Notes: generated by a model not told the origin, from the sequence alone. 64,000 nucleotides of DNA from JASHSH01 sp036490215 (GCA_036490215.1 DASXEH010000006.1:79741-143740); one strand, 5' to 3'; counted from the first letter of the stretch, positions 41,285 to 50,253 are shown. Made by a program: numbers and translations.

Positions 41285-41347
41285 TACCGACTGGGTCGCA
41301 CTTAACGACCCCGTCACGCCGCTTCACGTTCTGTGATCCTGCGTTCC

Positions 41348-42598
41348 TCAGCTCGGCCACGTCATCTTGCAGCCGGACTCCTCGACCGTTCCCGCGATGT
41401 CGGCGCCCTTCACCACCTGAAGGACCTTGAACAGATCGTCCGGGCCTGCGCTGCCCTGAGCCTGGGCAGTGCCGACATAGAGATTGGGGATCAGCTGGTT
41501 CTGGCCTGCGCGGAAGAAGGCCCCGTCGGGCATCAGTGCAACCTCTGGCGGCAGATGATAGCCCTGCAGGAACTTAGCCATCTTCACGGCGTCGAGCGAT
41601 TTGGCGCCGTTGGCGGCGAGCGCACAGGTCCAAGTGGAGGCGAAACCGAACCAGGTGCGCGCGGTCGGCACGCGACCGCTCACCTTCTTGACTGCATCGA
41701 CGAACTCGGCCACATGCGGCACGCCCGGCTGGTTCCAGTACCACTCGAACACCCAAGTGCCGACGCGTGCTTCGGGCGGCAGACCTTCGAGCGGCTCAAG
41801 CTCGCCTTGGGCACCGGCGAGGTGTGTTTTCTTGTCGAGACCGAACTGCACCGCCTGTTTGAGCGCGTTGATCTGATCGTCGCCCTGAACCAGGAACACG
41901 ATCACGTCGGGATTGGCCGACTGCGCCTTGATCAGATAGGACGAGAAGTCTGTGGTGCCGAGCGGCGTCAGATCGCCGCCCACGCGTACGCCACCCAGCG
42001 TCGATGCCGCCTTGATCATGCCGGCTTCCAACGTGTGGCCGAAGGCATAGTCGGGCGTGATGAAATAGAATTTCTTGCCGTATTGCTTGATCAGCGTGCC
42101 GGTAACGGCATTGGCTTCCATCTGCGTGGTATTGCAGATGCGGAACACGTTCCAGTGACAGGATGTACCGGTGATCGCGTCGGTGTGCCCACCCGGCACC
42201 ACGTGAATGATGCCCTTCTCGGCGGCGACACCGGCCATCGCCAAGGCCAGAGCCGAATTGACGTTGCCGAGCAGGAACGACACCTGATCACGATCGATCA
42301 GCTTGCGCGCCTTTTCGACGGCCGTGGCCGCCTCGCCGCTGGTCGAGTCTTCGGAGATCAACTGCACCGGCCGGCCGAGAATGCCGCCCTTGGCGTTGAT
42401 CTGCTCGATTGCCAACTGGCAGCCGGTCAATTCATTCTTGCCGACCGCGGCATAGGTGCCGGTCAGCGGGTTGTCCAGGCCGATCTTCACCGGCTCGTCG
42501 CCGCGGGCCTTGATGATATACGGTCCGCCCAATGCGCTGACCGCGCCGAGGGCCAGACTGGTTTTGAGCACGCGACGGCGTCCTGTCCGGAAATCCAT
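41348..42598 (-). CDS. Liv-type ABC transporter substrate-binding protein, Tat-exported
   Basis: ATG 42598 behind GGGGAGGACACT gives 416 residues. The N-terminus has twin arginines and a hydrophobic core (RTGRRRVLKTSLALGAVSAL), a probable Tat signal. The mature protein is a type I periplasmic binding fold (VKIGLDNPLTGTYAAVGKNELTGCQLAIEQIN, in part; later DYAFGHTLEAGMIKAA). It delivers the solute to LivHMGF. Proteins of this class bind branched-chain amino acids but also amides, urea or aromatic acids, so the substrate is open. First gene of the unit. Confidence 0.93.
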   Translation of the reverse strand: MDFRTGRRRVLKTSLALGAVSALGGPYIIKARGDEPVKIGLDNPLTGTYAAVGKNELTGCQLAIEQINAKGGILGRPVQLISEDSTSGEAATAVEKARKLIDRDQVSFLLGNVNSALALAMAGVAAEKGIIHVVPGGHTDAITGTSCHWNVFRICNTTQMEANAVTGTLIKQYGKKFYFITPDYAFGHTLEAGMIKAASTLGGVRVGGDLTPLGTTDFSSYLIKAQSANPDVIVFLVQGDDQINALKQAVQFGLDKKTHLAGAQGELEPLEGLPPEARVGTWVFEWYWNQPGVPHVAEFVDAVKKVSGRVPTARTWFGFASTWTCALAANGAKSLDAVKMAKFLQGYHLPPEVALMPDGAFFRAGQNQLIPNLYVGTAQAQGSAGPDDLFKVLQVVKGADIAGTVEESGCKMTWPS

Positions 42599-42874
42599 AG
42601 TGTCCTCCCCTAGTGCGACCGGCAAATCCCTCTTGTGGCGCCGATGCGCACGGGGATTGGGCCTGGATCGTTACCTCCGTCCCGCCGGAACGATGCCGCG
42701 CGAGATCATTCCCTGCACTCTAGAGCAGAGGAATGAATCCAAGCCACGATTTATTTATGGGAATAAGACGGACTCGATGACGGTACAGTGAAACCGCCAT
42801 ATGGCGTTGTGTTCCCGCATACACAGCGTCGGCGTCGTGCCGCTTTGCACAATGCTGCACAATAAAGCGCCACG

Positions 42875-43468
42875 CTAGGCCAGCAAGGCCGCAGCGACCG
42901 AAGCGATCAACACGACGGCAAAGACGATATTGATGATCCGGTTGCTGCGCGGATCGTGAAAAACCCGCGTGAGGGCGGCGCCGGCCACCAGCCAGGCGAT
43001 GTTCACGGCCAGGATGATCGCGGCGACAATCACGGTCTTGGTCAGTGCATCCTCGAACAAACGGCCGGGCAACAGAATGAAGCCCGAGAACAGTGCCGCC
43101 ATCGCCGCATAGCCTTTGACATTGATCAGCGACAGGCCGATCCCTGCAATGAGGGATGGCCGGCGCCGATCGCCCTGATCTGCACTCAAAGGCGGCGCCG
43201 TGGCGATGCGGTAGGCGAGATAGACGAAGTAGACAGCGGCCGCGATCGCAATGACCGGCTTAGCGTCCGGCACGGCCAGCACGATGCCGACCAGGCCGCT
43301 GGCGACGATCGCCATCACCGCGACCATGCCGATCTCAAGGCCGATCAGATAGGCGATACCGCCACGAATGCCGAACGCCGCACCGGTTGCCGCGAGGCTC
43401 AGCGTGTTGGGACCCGGGCTACCGGCCAGCGCGATCCCGGCGAGAACGAACCCGACCACCCCGTCCAT
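42875..43468 (-). CDS. LysE-family exporter
   Basis: A 197-residue inner-membrane protein with about six hydrophobic segments. It begins MDGVVGFVLAGIALAGSPGPNTLSL, the GSPGPN motif of the LysE/RhtB family, which exports amino acids such as lysine, homoserine or threonine. ATG 43468 follows GGGGAGGGGAC. The 276 bp upstream of livK up to this stop show no gene. The exported compound is unknown. Confidence 0.9.
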   Translation of the reverse strand: MDGVVGFVLAGIALAGSPGPNTLSLAATGAAFGIRGGIAYLIGLEIGMVAVMAIVASGLVGIVLAVPDAKPVIAIAAAVYFVYLAYRIATAPPLSADQGDRRRPSLIAGIGLSLINVKGYAAMAALFSGFILLPGRLFEDALTKTVIVAAIILAVNIAWLVAGAALTRVFHDPRSNRIINIVFAVVLIASVAAALLA

Positions 43469-43522
43469 GTCCCCTCCCCTTACTCCGTCATTCCGGATAA
43501 GGGACTCTCTTCACCTTATCGT

Positions 43523-43607
43523 CGTCATGCTCGGTCTTGTGCCGAGCATCCACGTCTTTGCCTCCAAAAGAAAGGCGTGGATGGCCGGGACAAGCCCGGC
43601 CATGACG
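43523..43607. repeat. Palindromic repeat family B (B3)
   Basis: CGTCATGCTCGGTCTTGTGC then CGAGCATCCACG, answered by CGTGGATGGCCGGGAC and CCCGGCCATGACG. It lies in the LysE upstream region, between it and the MarR gene. Confidence 0.8.
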
Positions 43608-43693
43608 CTATGCACCAGCCCTCCCCGCGCTTCCAGGATGACGAAGGTAGGAATTGTCGAACGCGCCGTCTTGAACATTCGTGCGCATCGGGG

Positions 43694-44131
43694 CTAGAGC
43701 GGCGTCTGGTCGCCAGGCTCCTTCTCCGGCAGCAGGCGAAGGACCAACCCCAGCAATTGCGCGCGCTCGGCTTCGTTCAGCGGCGCGAAGGATTTCGATA
43801 GCATCTTCTCGGCAACGGCCGTGCCCTTTTTCAGAATCTCCTGGCCCTTCGGCGTCAGGCGATGACGCAGCGCGCGCCCCTTCCCCGCTGCCCGCGTGAT
43901 CAGCCCCTTGTCGATCAGCCGCGTCGCCAAAGTGCCGAAGGCCTGATCGGTCTGAAACGTCAACTCGGCCAGATCATGGGACGACGCATCCGGATTACGG
44001 CCGACCGCACGCAGCGCATCCCACTGCACCAGGGTGGTGCCGATCTCGCCCAGCAGCGCATCCATCTCGCGGTGATGCCGGGTCTGCAGCCTTTTGATCG
44101 ATCGACCCAGCTCTTGCAAAGAGGTTCCCAT
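43694..44131 (-). CDS. MarR-family transcriptional regulator
   Basis: I start at ATG 44131 (145 residues): MGTSLQELGRSIKRLQTRHH. The winged helix region (TTLVQWDALRAVGRNPDASSHDLAELTFQTDQAFGTLATRLIDKGLI, quoted in part as ASSHDLAELTFQTDQAFG) and the wing (GKGRALRHRLTPKG) are typical of MarR. It is divergent from the alpha/beta hydrolase gene, with a 30-bp AT-rich near-palindrome (44135-44164) in between, immediately next to its own start. Repression of both genes, relieved by a small ligand, is the expected arrangement. Confidence 0.9.
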   Translation of the reverse strand: MGTSLQELGRSIKRLQTRHHREMDALLGEIGTTLVQWDALRAVGRNPDASSHDLAELTFQTDQAFGTLATRLIDKGLITRAAGKGRALRHRLTPKGQEILKKGTAVAEKMLSKSFAPLNEAERAQLLGLVLRLLPEKEPGDQTPL

Positions 44132-44134
44132 TCG

Positions 44135-44164
44135 TATAAACCTATTTATATAAATATGTTTATA
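44135..44164. promoter_or_regulatory. MarR-type operator, 30-bp near-perfect palindrome
   Basis: The 30 bp are symmetric about ATTTATATAAAT apart from one mismatched base pair position in each arm (CCTA against TATG). It lies in the 55 bp between the divergent MarR and hydrolase starts and would overlap both promoters. Confidence 0.75.
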
Positions 44165-44186
44165 TAACTCATGACGGAGAGTCAAC

Positions 44187-44969
44187 ATGGCACAGATCGA
44201 CGCGCAGGACATCGGCGCTCTCGCCGCCAAACTCGGCATCACGCTCACCGACACCGGCACCGGCCGCCCGGTGCTGCTTCTCCATGGCGGCGGCGGGCCT
44301 TTCACGGTGGCTGGCTTCGCCGCGACGCTGGCGCAGGATCACCGCGTGATCGTGCCGACCCATCCCGGCTTTGCCGGCACGCCGCGGCGGGACGACATGA
44401 CCAGCGTCAAGGATCTGGCGCGGCTCTATGCGGCCCTGCTCGAGCGCGCCCGGCTGCGCGACGTGCTGGTGATCGGCTTCTCGATGGGCGGCTGGATCGC
44501 CGCCGAGATGGCCTGCCTCGATGCCTCGCGCATTGCCGGACTCGTGCTGGCCAACGCGACCGGCATTACGGTGCCCGGCTTCTCGATGCTCGACGTCTTC
44601 TCGATCCCACCGGCGGAACTGGCCAATTACAGCTATCACGCCCCCGACAAATTCCGCATCGATCCCTCGAATCTGACCGAGCAGCAGCAGGCGGCGATGC
44701 GCGCCAACTTCGCGGCGCTGGCCGTCTATGGCGGCGCGGGCAGCGATCCCGATCTGCGCGAGCGCCTCACCAAGGTGACGACGCCGGCGTTGGTGGTGTG
44801 GGGCGAAAGCGACCGTGTCGTGTTGCCCGGCTACGGCCAGGCCTTCGCCGCGGCCTTCGCGAAAGGCCGTTTCGTGCCGATCAAGGACTGCGGCCACATG
44901 CCGCAGATCGAACAGCCGGGGCAGCTGCGGGAACTGGTGCGGGCGTTTGAGATGGCGCCGGTGGGGTGA
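44187..44969 (+). CDS. Alpha/beta hydrolase
   Basis: The 260-residue enzyme has the oxyanion region LLLHGGGGPFTVAGF, nucleophile elbow GFSMGG (Ser), acid VVWGESDRVV (Asp) and histidine DCGHMPQIEQP. The ATG follows CGGAGAGTCAAC. No signal peptide, so cytoplasmic. The fold is shared by esterases, C-C hydrolases and haloperoxidases; substrate is unknown. It is likely controlled by the divergent MarR. Confidence 0.9.
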   Translation: MAQIDAQDIGALAAKLGITLTDTGTGRPVLLLHGGGGPFTVAGFAATLAQDHRVIVPTHPGFAGTPRRDDMTSVKDLARLYAALLERARLRDVLVIGFSMGGWIAAEMACLDASRIAGLVLANATGITVPGFSMLDVFSIPPAELANYSYHAPDKFRIDPSNLTEQQQAAMRANFAALAVYGGAGSDPDLRERLTKVTTPALVVWGESDRVVLPGYGQAFAAAFAKGRFVPIKDCGHMPQIEQPGQLRELVRAFEMAPVG

Positions 44970-45008
44970 TTGTGGTGTGCCCGTTTCCGAATCGTCATTC
45001 CGGACCAA

Positions 45009-45078
45009 AGAGCCCTCACCCTCCCGCTACCGCGGGTCCCTCCCTCTCCCGCACGCGGGAGAGGGGCGGGGTGAGGGT
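45009..45078. repeat. Dispersed GC-rich repeat (family D, copy D1)
   Basis: Nested dyads: CCCTCACCCTCCCGC with GCGGGGTGAGGG outside, and CCTCTCCCGC with GCGGGAGAGG inside. A related unit lies at 61497-61632. It follows the hydrolase gene. Confidence 0.7.
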
Positions 45079-45133
45079 CCGTGCCGTCACTCATGACCCG
45101 CTTCCGGGGTGACAAGGCCACCAAAGCCGACCT

Positions 45134-45221
45134 GTCATTGCGAGGAGGCCGAGGGCCGACGCGGCAATCCAGACTCTCTGCCATTCTGGATCGCCACGTC
45201 GCTACGCTCCTCGCGATGACG
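45134..45221. repeat. Palindromic repeat family A (A3)
   Basis: A divergent copy: GTCATTGCGAGGAGGCCGAG, GGCAATCCAGA, answered by TCTGGATCGCC and CTCCTCGCGATGACG. It separates the hydrolase gene and the convergent MFS pump gene. Confidence 0.75.
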
Positions 45222-45234
45222 GCCCAAATCTCGT

Positions 45235-46848
45235 TTAATGCGCCGGGCCGCCCGTGAGATGCGTTTTCTTCAACATCAGACCTGCAACCAGGGCCAGCAC
45301 CAGCGCGATACCCAGCAGGAAATAGGTATCGCTGAACCCCATGATCAGCGCCTGCTTGTGGATCACATTGCCCACCGCCGAGACGGCTTTGGCATGGGCG
45401 GTATCGATATCGGCGCCGCGTGCCACGAAATACTGGGTCAGTGCCTGAACCCGTGCCCGCGCCGCCTGGCCGAACAGCGAGACCGACTGCACCATCACGT
45501 TTGAATGATACTGCTCACGCTTGGTCAGGAAGGTCTGCAGCATGGCGATGCCGATCGCGCCGCCCAGGTTGCGCATCATGTTGAACAGCGCCGAGGCCGA
45601 GCCCGCATTCTCTTTCTCCATGCCCGCAGAGGCAACCGCGGTCAGCGGCGTGAAGACGAGCGCCTGGCCCACCGCGCGGATGATATTGGGCACCAGGAGT
45701 TGATCGGCCGCGTAGTCGCTGGTCAGGAAGATGTTGAGGAAGTTCGAGCCGGCGAACAGCGCGAAGCCGACGGCGATCAGGATGCGCGCGTCGAAACGCT
45801 TCATCATCTTGGGCACCAGCGGGATCAGCACCAGTTGCGGCAGGCCGGTCCAGGCCAACACCTGGCCGATCTGCTCGGCGTTGTAGCCTTGGATCTCGGT
45901 CAGATAGATCGGCAGGATGAAGACCGAGCCATAGAGCGCCACGCCCATCACCGCATTGGCGGCGCTGCCCAGGCCGAAATTACGGCGCGCGAGCAGACGC
46001 AGATTGATCAGCGGCTTTTTCACCGTCAGCTCGATCCAGAAGAACAGCGCCAGCGACACGGCCGAGATCACCGACAGCCTGACGATCATGGGCGAGCCGA
46101 ACCAGTCGTCCTTGTTGCCTTCCTCGAGCACGGTCTGCAACGCGCCCAGGCCAACCGCCATCGTCGCGATGCCGAGCCAGTCGCCTTGACGCAGCAGCCC
46201 GAGATTCATCGGCGCCTTGTCCAGCGACACGAACAGCATCACCAGCATCAGCGTGCCGGGCACCAGGTTGACATAGAAGATGTACTGCCAGCCCCAATTC
46301 TCGGTCAGATAGCCACCGATGGTCGGGCCGATCGCCGGCGCGAAGGTGGCCGAGAGCGCGAACAACGCAAGGCCGATCGGCAGTTTGGATTTCGGCAGCA
46401 GCGTGATGATCAGGGTGAAGGCCACCGGGATCAGCACGCCGCCCGAGAAACCCTGGATCGCGCGCAGGACGATCATCTGGTTGAGATCCTGCGCAAAGGC
46501 ACAGGCCGCCGAGAAGAGCAGGAACAGCGCCGCGTTGACCAGCATGTAGTTGCGCACCGAAAAGACCTGCGACAGCCAGCCCGTCAATGGAATCACGATG
46601 ATCTCGGCCACCAGATAGGCGGTCGAGATCCAGCCGCCATCATCGATGCCGGCACCGATCGCGCCCTGGATATCGGCCAGCGACGCGTTGACGATCTGAA
46701 TGTTGAGCACCGCCATGAAAGCGCCGAGCGTCGCCCCCAGCACTGCGATCCACGTCTTGAACGGCACGTGGTCCGCAGCCTGGTGCGGGGCGACGACGGC
46801 CGGCGCAGCGGCAGCGCCGGTAGCGATGGTGGAAGCAATTGCGGTCAT
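45235..46848 (-). CDS. emrB: DHA2-family MFS multidrug efflux permease (EmrB-like)
   Basis: A 537-residue protein with about 14 hydrophobic segments. The N-terminus (WIAVLGATLGAFMAVLNIQIVNASLADIQGAIGA, in part WIAVLGATLGAFMAVLN) and motif C-like GFSGGVLIPVAF region match EmrB/FarB proton antiporters. ATG 46848 follows GGGGAGGGGATC. It lies 27 bp after the membrane fusion protein gene; together with an outer-membrane channel the pair would expel hydrophobic toxic compounds. Confidence 0.93.
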   Translation of the reverse strand: MTAIASTIATGAAAAPAVVAPHQAADHVPFKTWIAVLGATLGAFMAVLNIQIVNASLADIQGAIGAGIDDGGWISTAYLVAEIIVIPLTGWLSQVFSVRNYMLVNAALFLLFSAACAFAQDLNQMIVLRAIQGFSGGVLIPVAFTLIITLLPKSKLPIGLALFALSATFAPAIGPTIGGYLTENWGWQYIFYVNLVPGTLMLVMLFVSLDKAPMNLGLLRQGDWLGIATMAVGLGALQTVLEEGNKDDWFGSPMIVRLSVISAVSLALFFWIELTVKKPLINLRLLARRNFGLGSAANAVMGVALYGSVFILPIYLTEIQGYNAEQIGQVLAWTGLPQLVLIPLVPKMMKRFDARILIAVGFALFAGSNFLNIFLTSDYAADQLLVPNIIRAVGQALVFTPLTAVASAGMEKENAGSASALFNMMRNLGGAIGIAMLQTFLTKREQYHSNVMVQSVSLFGQAARARVQALTQYFVARGADIDTAHAKAVSAVGNVIHKQALIMGFSDTYFLLGIALVLALVAGLMLKKTHLTGGPAH

Positions 46849-46875
46849 GATCCCCTCCCCTGACGGGCGAGTGAC

Positions 46876-48003
46876 TTACTGAACCAGCACGGTCGTCGGC
46901 TTGGTGTCGACGGTGGCCTCGACCGACATGCCCGGCCGCAGCAGACCGGCCAGCGCCGCGTTCGGGTCGAGCGCGATCTTCACCGGAATGCGCTGCACGA
47001 TCTTGGTGAAGTTGCCCGTGGCGTTGTCGGGCGGCAGCAATGCGAATTCGAGACCGCTGGCCGGCGCGAGACTATCGACCTTGCCCTCGACCTTGGCGTC
47101 GGGGAAACCGTCGACCGCCACCTGAACGGTCTGGCCGCCGCGCACATGGGTCAGCTGCGTCTCCTTGAAGTTGGCGACGACATAGACCGCATGCAGCGGC
47201 ACCACCGCCATTAGCTGCGTGCCGGCCTGGACATATTGGCCGACGCGCAAAGACCGCGCGCCGACCGAGCCGTCCACCGGGGCGACGATGGTCGTGTAAG
47301 AAAGATTGAGTTCCGCCTGATGGGCATCGGCCAGGCTCTTGTCGCGCTGCGCTTCGGCGGCCGCGCGTTCCGTTGCGATCACGTCGAGCTTGCTCACCGC
47401 GGCCTGGAGGCCGGCATGGTCGCGCTGCAACTGCGCTGCCTTTTCGGTCTGGCTAGCTTCGGCCTGCTCAGCCCGCTGCACCGTGCCGAAACCGTCCTTC
47501 ATCAGGTTCTGATAGCGGACGAAATCCTGCTGCGCGAATTTCAGCGAGGCTCCGGTGGCGATGATCGCCGCCTTTTCCTGTTCGATCATCGACTGCTGCA
47601 GCTGGGTCTGCGCATCGAAATTGCGCAGCGCGGCTTCGGCGCCGGTGACACTGGCATGGGCCTGGTCGAGCGCCGTCTTGAAGTCGCGGTCGTCGATGCG
47701 GGCCAGCACCTGGCCGGCCTTCACGCGCTGATTATCCTGCACCAGGACATCGGCGATATAGCCCGAGACCTTGGGGGCGACCGTGGTGTAGTCGGCCTGG
47801 ACATAAGCGTCGTCGGTCGATTCGAGGAACCGGCCGACCGTCCAATAGCGGTAGCCGAAATCCGTGACCGCCGCCGCGCTGGCCAGAAGTGCCGCGGCCA
47901 AAGCCGCGCGCTTCAATGTCTTGCGCGAGGGAAGACCGCCGGCGCGCGTGCCAACCGCACCGCCTGCCACCGAAACCGTTGCCGTCTGTGAAATGCCGCT
48001 CAT
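46876..48003 (-). CDS. emrA: HlyD/EmrA-type membrane fusion protein
   Basis: ATG 48003 behind AGGAGGGTGCG gives 375 residues; the longer frame is rejected. One membrane anchor (AALAAALLASAAAVTDFGY) is followed by a split biotinyl-lipoyl domain (STDDAYVQADYTTVAPKVSG ... TTIVAPVDGSVGARSLRVGQ), a coiled-coil hairpin (about 110-220) and a beta barrel (VPLHAVYVVANFKETQLTHV). It links the EmrB pump to an outer-membrane channel. It is divergent from the LysR gene, with candidate operator half-sites between. Confidence 0.93.
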   Translation of the reverse strand: MSGISQTATVSVAGGAVGTRAGGLPSRKTLKRAALAAALLASAAAVTDFGYRYWTVGRFLESTDDAYVQADYTTVAPKVSGYIADVLVQDNQRVKAGQVLARIDDRDFKTALDQAHASVTGAEAALRNFDAQTQLQQSMIEQEKAAIIATGASLKFAQQDFVRYQNLMKDGFGTVQRAEQAEASQTEKAAQLQRDHAGLQAAVSKLDVIATERAAAEAQRDKSLADAHQAELNLSYTTIVAPVDGSVGARSLRVGQYVQAGTQLMAVVPLHAVYVVANFKETQLTHVRGGQTVQVAVDGFPDAKVEGKVDSLAPASGLEFALLPPDNATGNFTKIVQRIPVKIALDPNAALAGLLRPGMSVEATVDTKPTTVLVQ

Positions 48004-48110
48004 CGCACCCTCCTGCCGCTGAACCTTTGAAACCTTGCGGCGGGACCGATCCCTCAAGAGGCAATCGGGTTCCTGGCCGCGGCAGGACAATGCGGCAGTG
48101 CGGTACAAAC

Positions 48111-48158
48111 GATAATCCGCTATTTATTAGAATGATTATCCAGTTAAAATTGATAATC
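48111..48158. promoter_or_regulatory. Candidate LysR operator with three GATAATC half-sites
   Basis: GATAATC at 48111-48117 and its inverse GATTATC at 48134-48140 form an inverted repeat with 16-bp spacing. A third GATAATC lies at 48152-48158, ending 10 bp before the LysR start. The region lies between the divergent emrA and LysR genes, as expected for LysR autoregulation and target control. Confidence 0.5.
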
Positions 48159-48168
48159 GGAGGTACGA

Positions 48169-49101
48169 ATGGATCGCCTAGCCAGCCTGACCGCCTTTGT
48201 CCGTGTGGTGGAAAGTCACGGTTTTTCAGCGGCTTCGCGCCGCATGAACATGTCCGTGACCAATGTCAGCAACCATATCAAGGCGCTGGAGGACCATCTC
48301 GGCGCCCGGCTGCTGAACCGCACCACGCGGCGCGTCAGCCTGACCGATACGGGCAAGGCCTATTACGACAAGGCGGTGCTGATCCTGGCCGAGCTCGAGG
48401 AGGCCGATCAGATCGCGCTGGCCCAGCAACGCGCGCCACGCGGCACGCTGCGCATCTATACCAGCGTCCATATCGTGCGGTTCATTTCCCCCGCCCTGGC
48501 CGACCTGCTGCGCCTCCATCCCGAGGTCTCGGTCGAGCTGATGATCGGCGAGCGCGCCGTGGATCTGGTCGAGGAAGGCTATGACATCGCCATCCGCACC
48601 ATCCACAGCGGCGAATCGAGTCTGATCGTGCGGCGTCTTTCGCCGTGGCGGCATTTCCTCGGTTGCTCGCCTGCCTATCTCGAGACGCATCCGGCGCCGC
48701 AACACCCGCGCGACCTCGCTCAGCACAACTGCATGCGATACCCCTACTATCCGTTCGGCGATGACTGGCGCTTCGAAGGCCCCGATGGCGCGATCGTGTC
48801 GCAGCACGTATCCGGCAATCTGCTGACCAGTAGCGCCGAGACGATGCGCTACATGGCGCTACAATCGCAGGGCATCATCTTCGCGCCCAGCTTCTTCGCG
48901 GTGGATGATTTCCAGTCGGGACGATTGGTGCGCCTGCTGCCCGATTACCGCGGCGTCGAATTCGCCATCAGCGCCGTCTATCCGCATCGGCATCATGTGT
49001 CGGCCAAGGTGCGTGTGTTCATCGACATGATGGCCGACTACTTCACCAGCCACCGCCAATGGCTCGACCCCGACGCCGCGGCACTGGGGGCGTATGCGTG
49101 A
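48169..49101 (+). CDS. LysR-family transcriptional regulator
   Basis: The 310-residue protein has an N-terminal winged helix (MDRLASLTAFVRVVESHGFS, NVSNHIKALEDHLGARLLNRTTRRVSLTD, here in part) and a C-terminal periplasmic-binding-like sensor domain. The ATG follows CGGAGGTACGA. It is closest to the CrgA/AaeR-like group that often controls efflux or aromatic acid pumps, which fits the divergent emrAB pair. The inducer is unknown. Confidence 0.93.
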   Translation: MDRLASLTAFVRVVESHGFSAASRRMNMSVTNVSNHIKALEDHLGARLLNRTTRRVSLTDTGKAYYDKAVLILAELEEADQIALAQQRAPRGTLRIYTSVHIVRFISPALADLLRLHPEVSVELMIGERAVDLVEEGYDIAIRTIHSGESSLIVRRLSPWRHFLGCSPAYLETHPAPQHPRDLAQHNCMRYPYYPFGDDWRFEGPDGAIVSQHVSGNLLTSSAETMRYMALQSQGIIFAPSFFAVDDFQSGRLVRLLPDYRGVEFAISAVYPHRHHVSAKVRVFIDMMADYFTSHRQWLDPDAAALGAYA

Positions 49102-49108
49102 GGCTTGC

Positions 49109-49188
49109 CGTCATTGCGAGCGTAGCGAAGCAATCCATCTTCTGCGCACAGAATGGATTGCGTCGTCGCTCCGCTCCTCGCAATGACG
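49109..49188. repeat. Palindromic repeat family A (A4)
   Basis: CGTCATTGCGAGCGTAGCG and AAGCAATCCAT, answered by ATGGATTGCGTCGTCGC and CTCGCAATGACG. It lies directly after the LysR gene, before the convergent P3 regulator. Confidence 0.8.
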
Positions 49189-49278
49189 ATTCCCGAAAAG
49201 GCCCGACAGAAGGTCACCCTGTGGGCAAGGGCGTAGACACTGCCGCTTCGATCGACAGTGAACGCCCAGCATCCCTTA

Positions 49279-50253
49279 CTAGTGATACGTCGTCTTGCGC
49301 GCCGCTTTAAAACCCGTGCCGCCGGCGTAGCGTTCGACCATGGCGGCGATCTCCTGGATCGTCGCCTTCGCGCCGGTCTCCGATGCCATCGCCCCGCGCA
49401 CGACCACGCTGAGTTGATTCAACAGGTCGAGATCGACATTGGTCGGCTCCGGCGGCTGGCGCTCGGCGATGCGCGCGGCCAGCGTCGAGAGCGCCTGGGC
49501 GAGATCGGCGATATGAGAATGGCCAGCACTGCGGTAGTGCCCGCTCATCTCCTCGCTCAGCGCCTGGAGATTGATGAACTGGCGGAGCGATTCATCCGCA
49601 TCGCTGCCCTTGGTGGTGACGGCGCGGCGAATCAGCCGCTCGATACCGGCCAGCGGATGTTCGTTGAGCTTGGCCTTCACATGGTCCGAGGCGCGCATGA
49701 CGGCGCGGCGCACGGCGAAGTCGCTGGCCTTGTCGATCACACGAGCACGTAAAGTATTGGGCACGCGGATCAGATCGCCCTCGTCTTCGGCCATACCGGT
49801 CACCGCGGCGCGGCTGGGGCCGACATAACTGCGCGTGGCGATGAAGGGCTTGCGCTCTTTCACCAGGAAATCGATGCGGTCGACCACCTTCTTGGCCGGC
49901 GCGGGCTTGCACAGCACATCGTCGACACCGCCATTGAGGGCCGTCTGCACGCCATCGAAGCTGGCATCTTCGAGCGTGGCGATCACCACGACGAACGGAT
50001 TGCCGCCGCCGATGGCGTTCTGGCGAATCCGCTGCATGGTCGGCGCGAAACCGCCCTCGAAGCTGGCGGCATCGCAGACGACCAGATCGAGCATCTCGTT
50101 GCTCGCATGATCCAGGAATGAATCGACGGTGCGATGAGTGGTGGGTTCGCGAATGCCTTTTTCGAGAAGCGCGAGCCGCAGATCGCTGCGCAGCTGCGAA
50201 TTGCCCTCGATCAAGGCGGCGCGGACGGACCGGAAGTCGCGCGGCGTCAGCAT
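49279..50253 (-). CDS. Unusual response regulator, REC plus YVGPSRR-linker and helical domain (copy P3)
   Basis: The 324-residue third member of the family has receiver-like residues Asp61 (LDLVVCDAAS) and Lys116 (DVLCKPAP). Its N-terminal acidic pocket is reduced to a Glu (ALIEGNSQ). It then has VKERKPFIATRSYVGPSR, RVPNTLRARV and a helical C-terminal domain ending IQEIAAMVERYAGG. It is about 14 kb away from P2 and stands alone, with no adjacent kinase. The 291 bp upstream hold only hairpins. Output function is unknown. Confidence 0.78.
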   Translation of the reverse strand: MLTPRDFRSVRAALIEGNSQLRSDLRLALLEKGIREPTTHRTVDSFLDHASNEMLDLVVCDAASFEGGFAPTMQRIRQNAIGGGNPFVVVIATLEDASFDGVQTALNGGVDDVLCKPAPAKKVVDRIDFLVKERKPFIATRSYVGPSRAAVTGMAEDEGDLIRVPNTLRARVIDKASDFAVRRAVMRASDHVKAKLNEHPLAGIERLIRRAVTTKGSDADESLRQFINLQALSEEMSGHYRSAGHSHIADLAQALSTLAARIAERQPPEPTNVDLDLLNQLSVVVRGAMASETGAKATIQEIAAMVERYAGGTGFKAARKTTYH

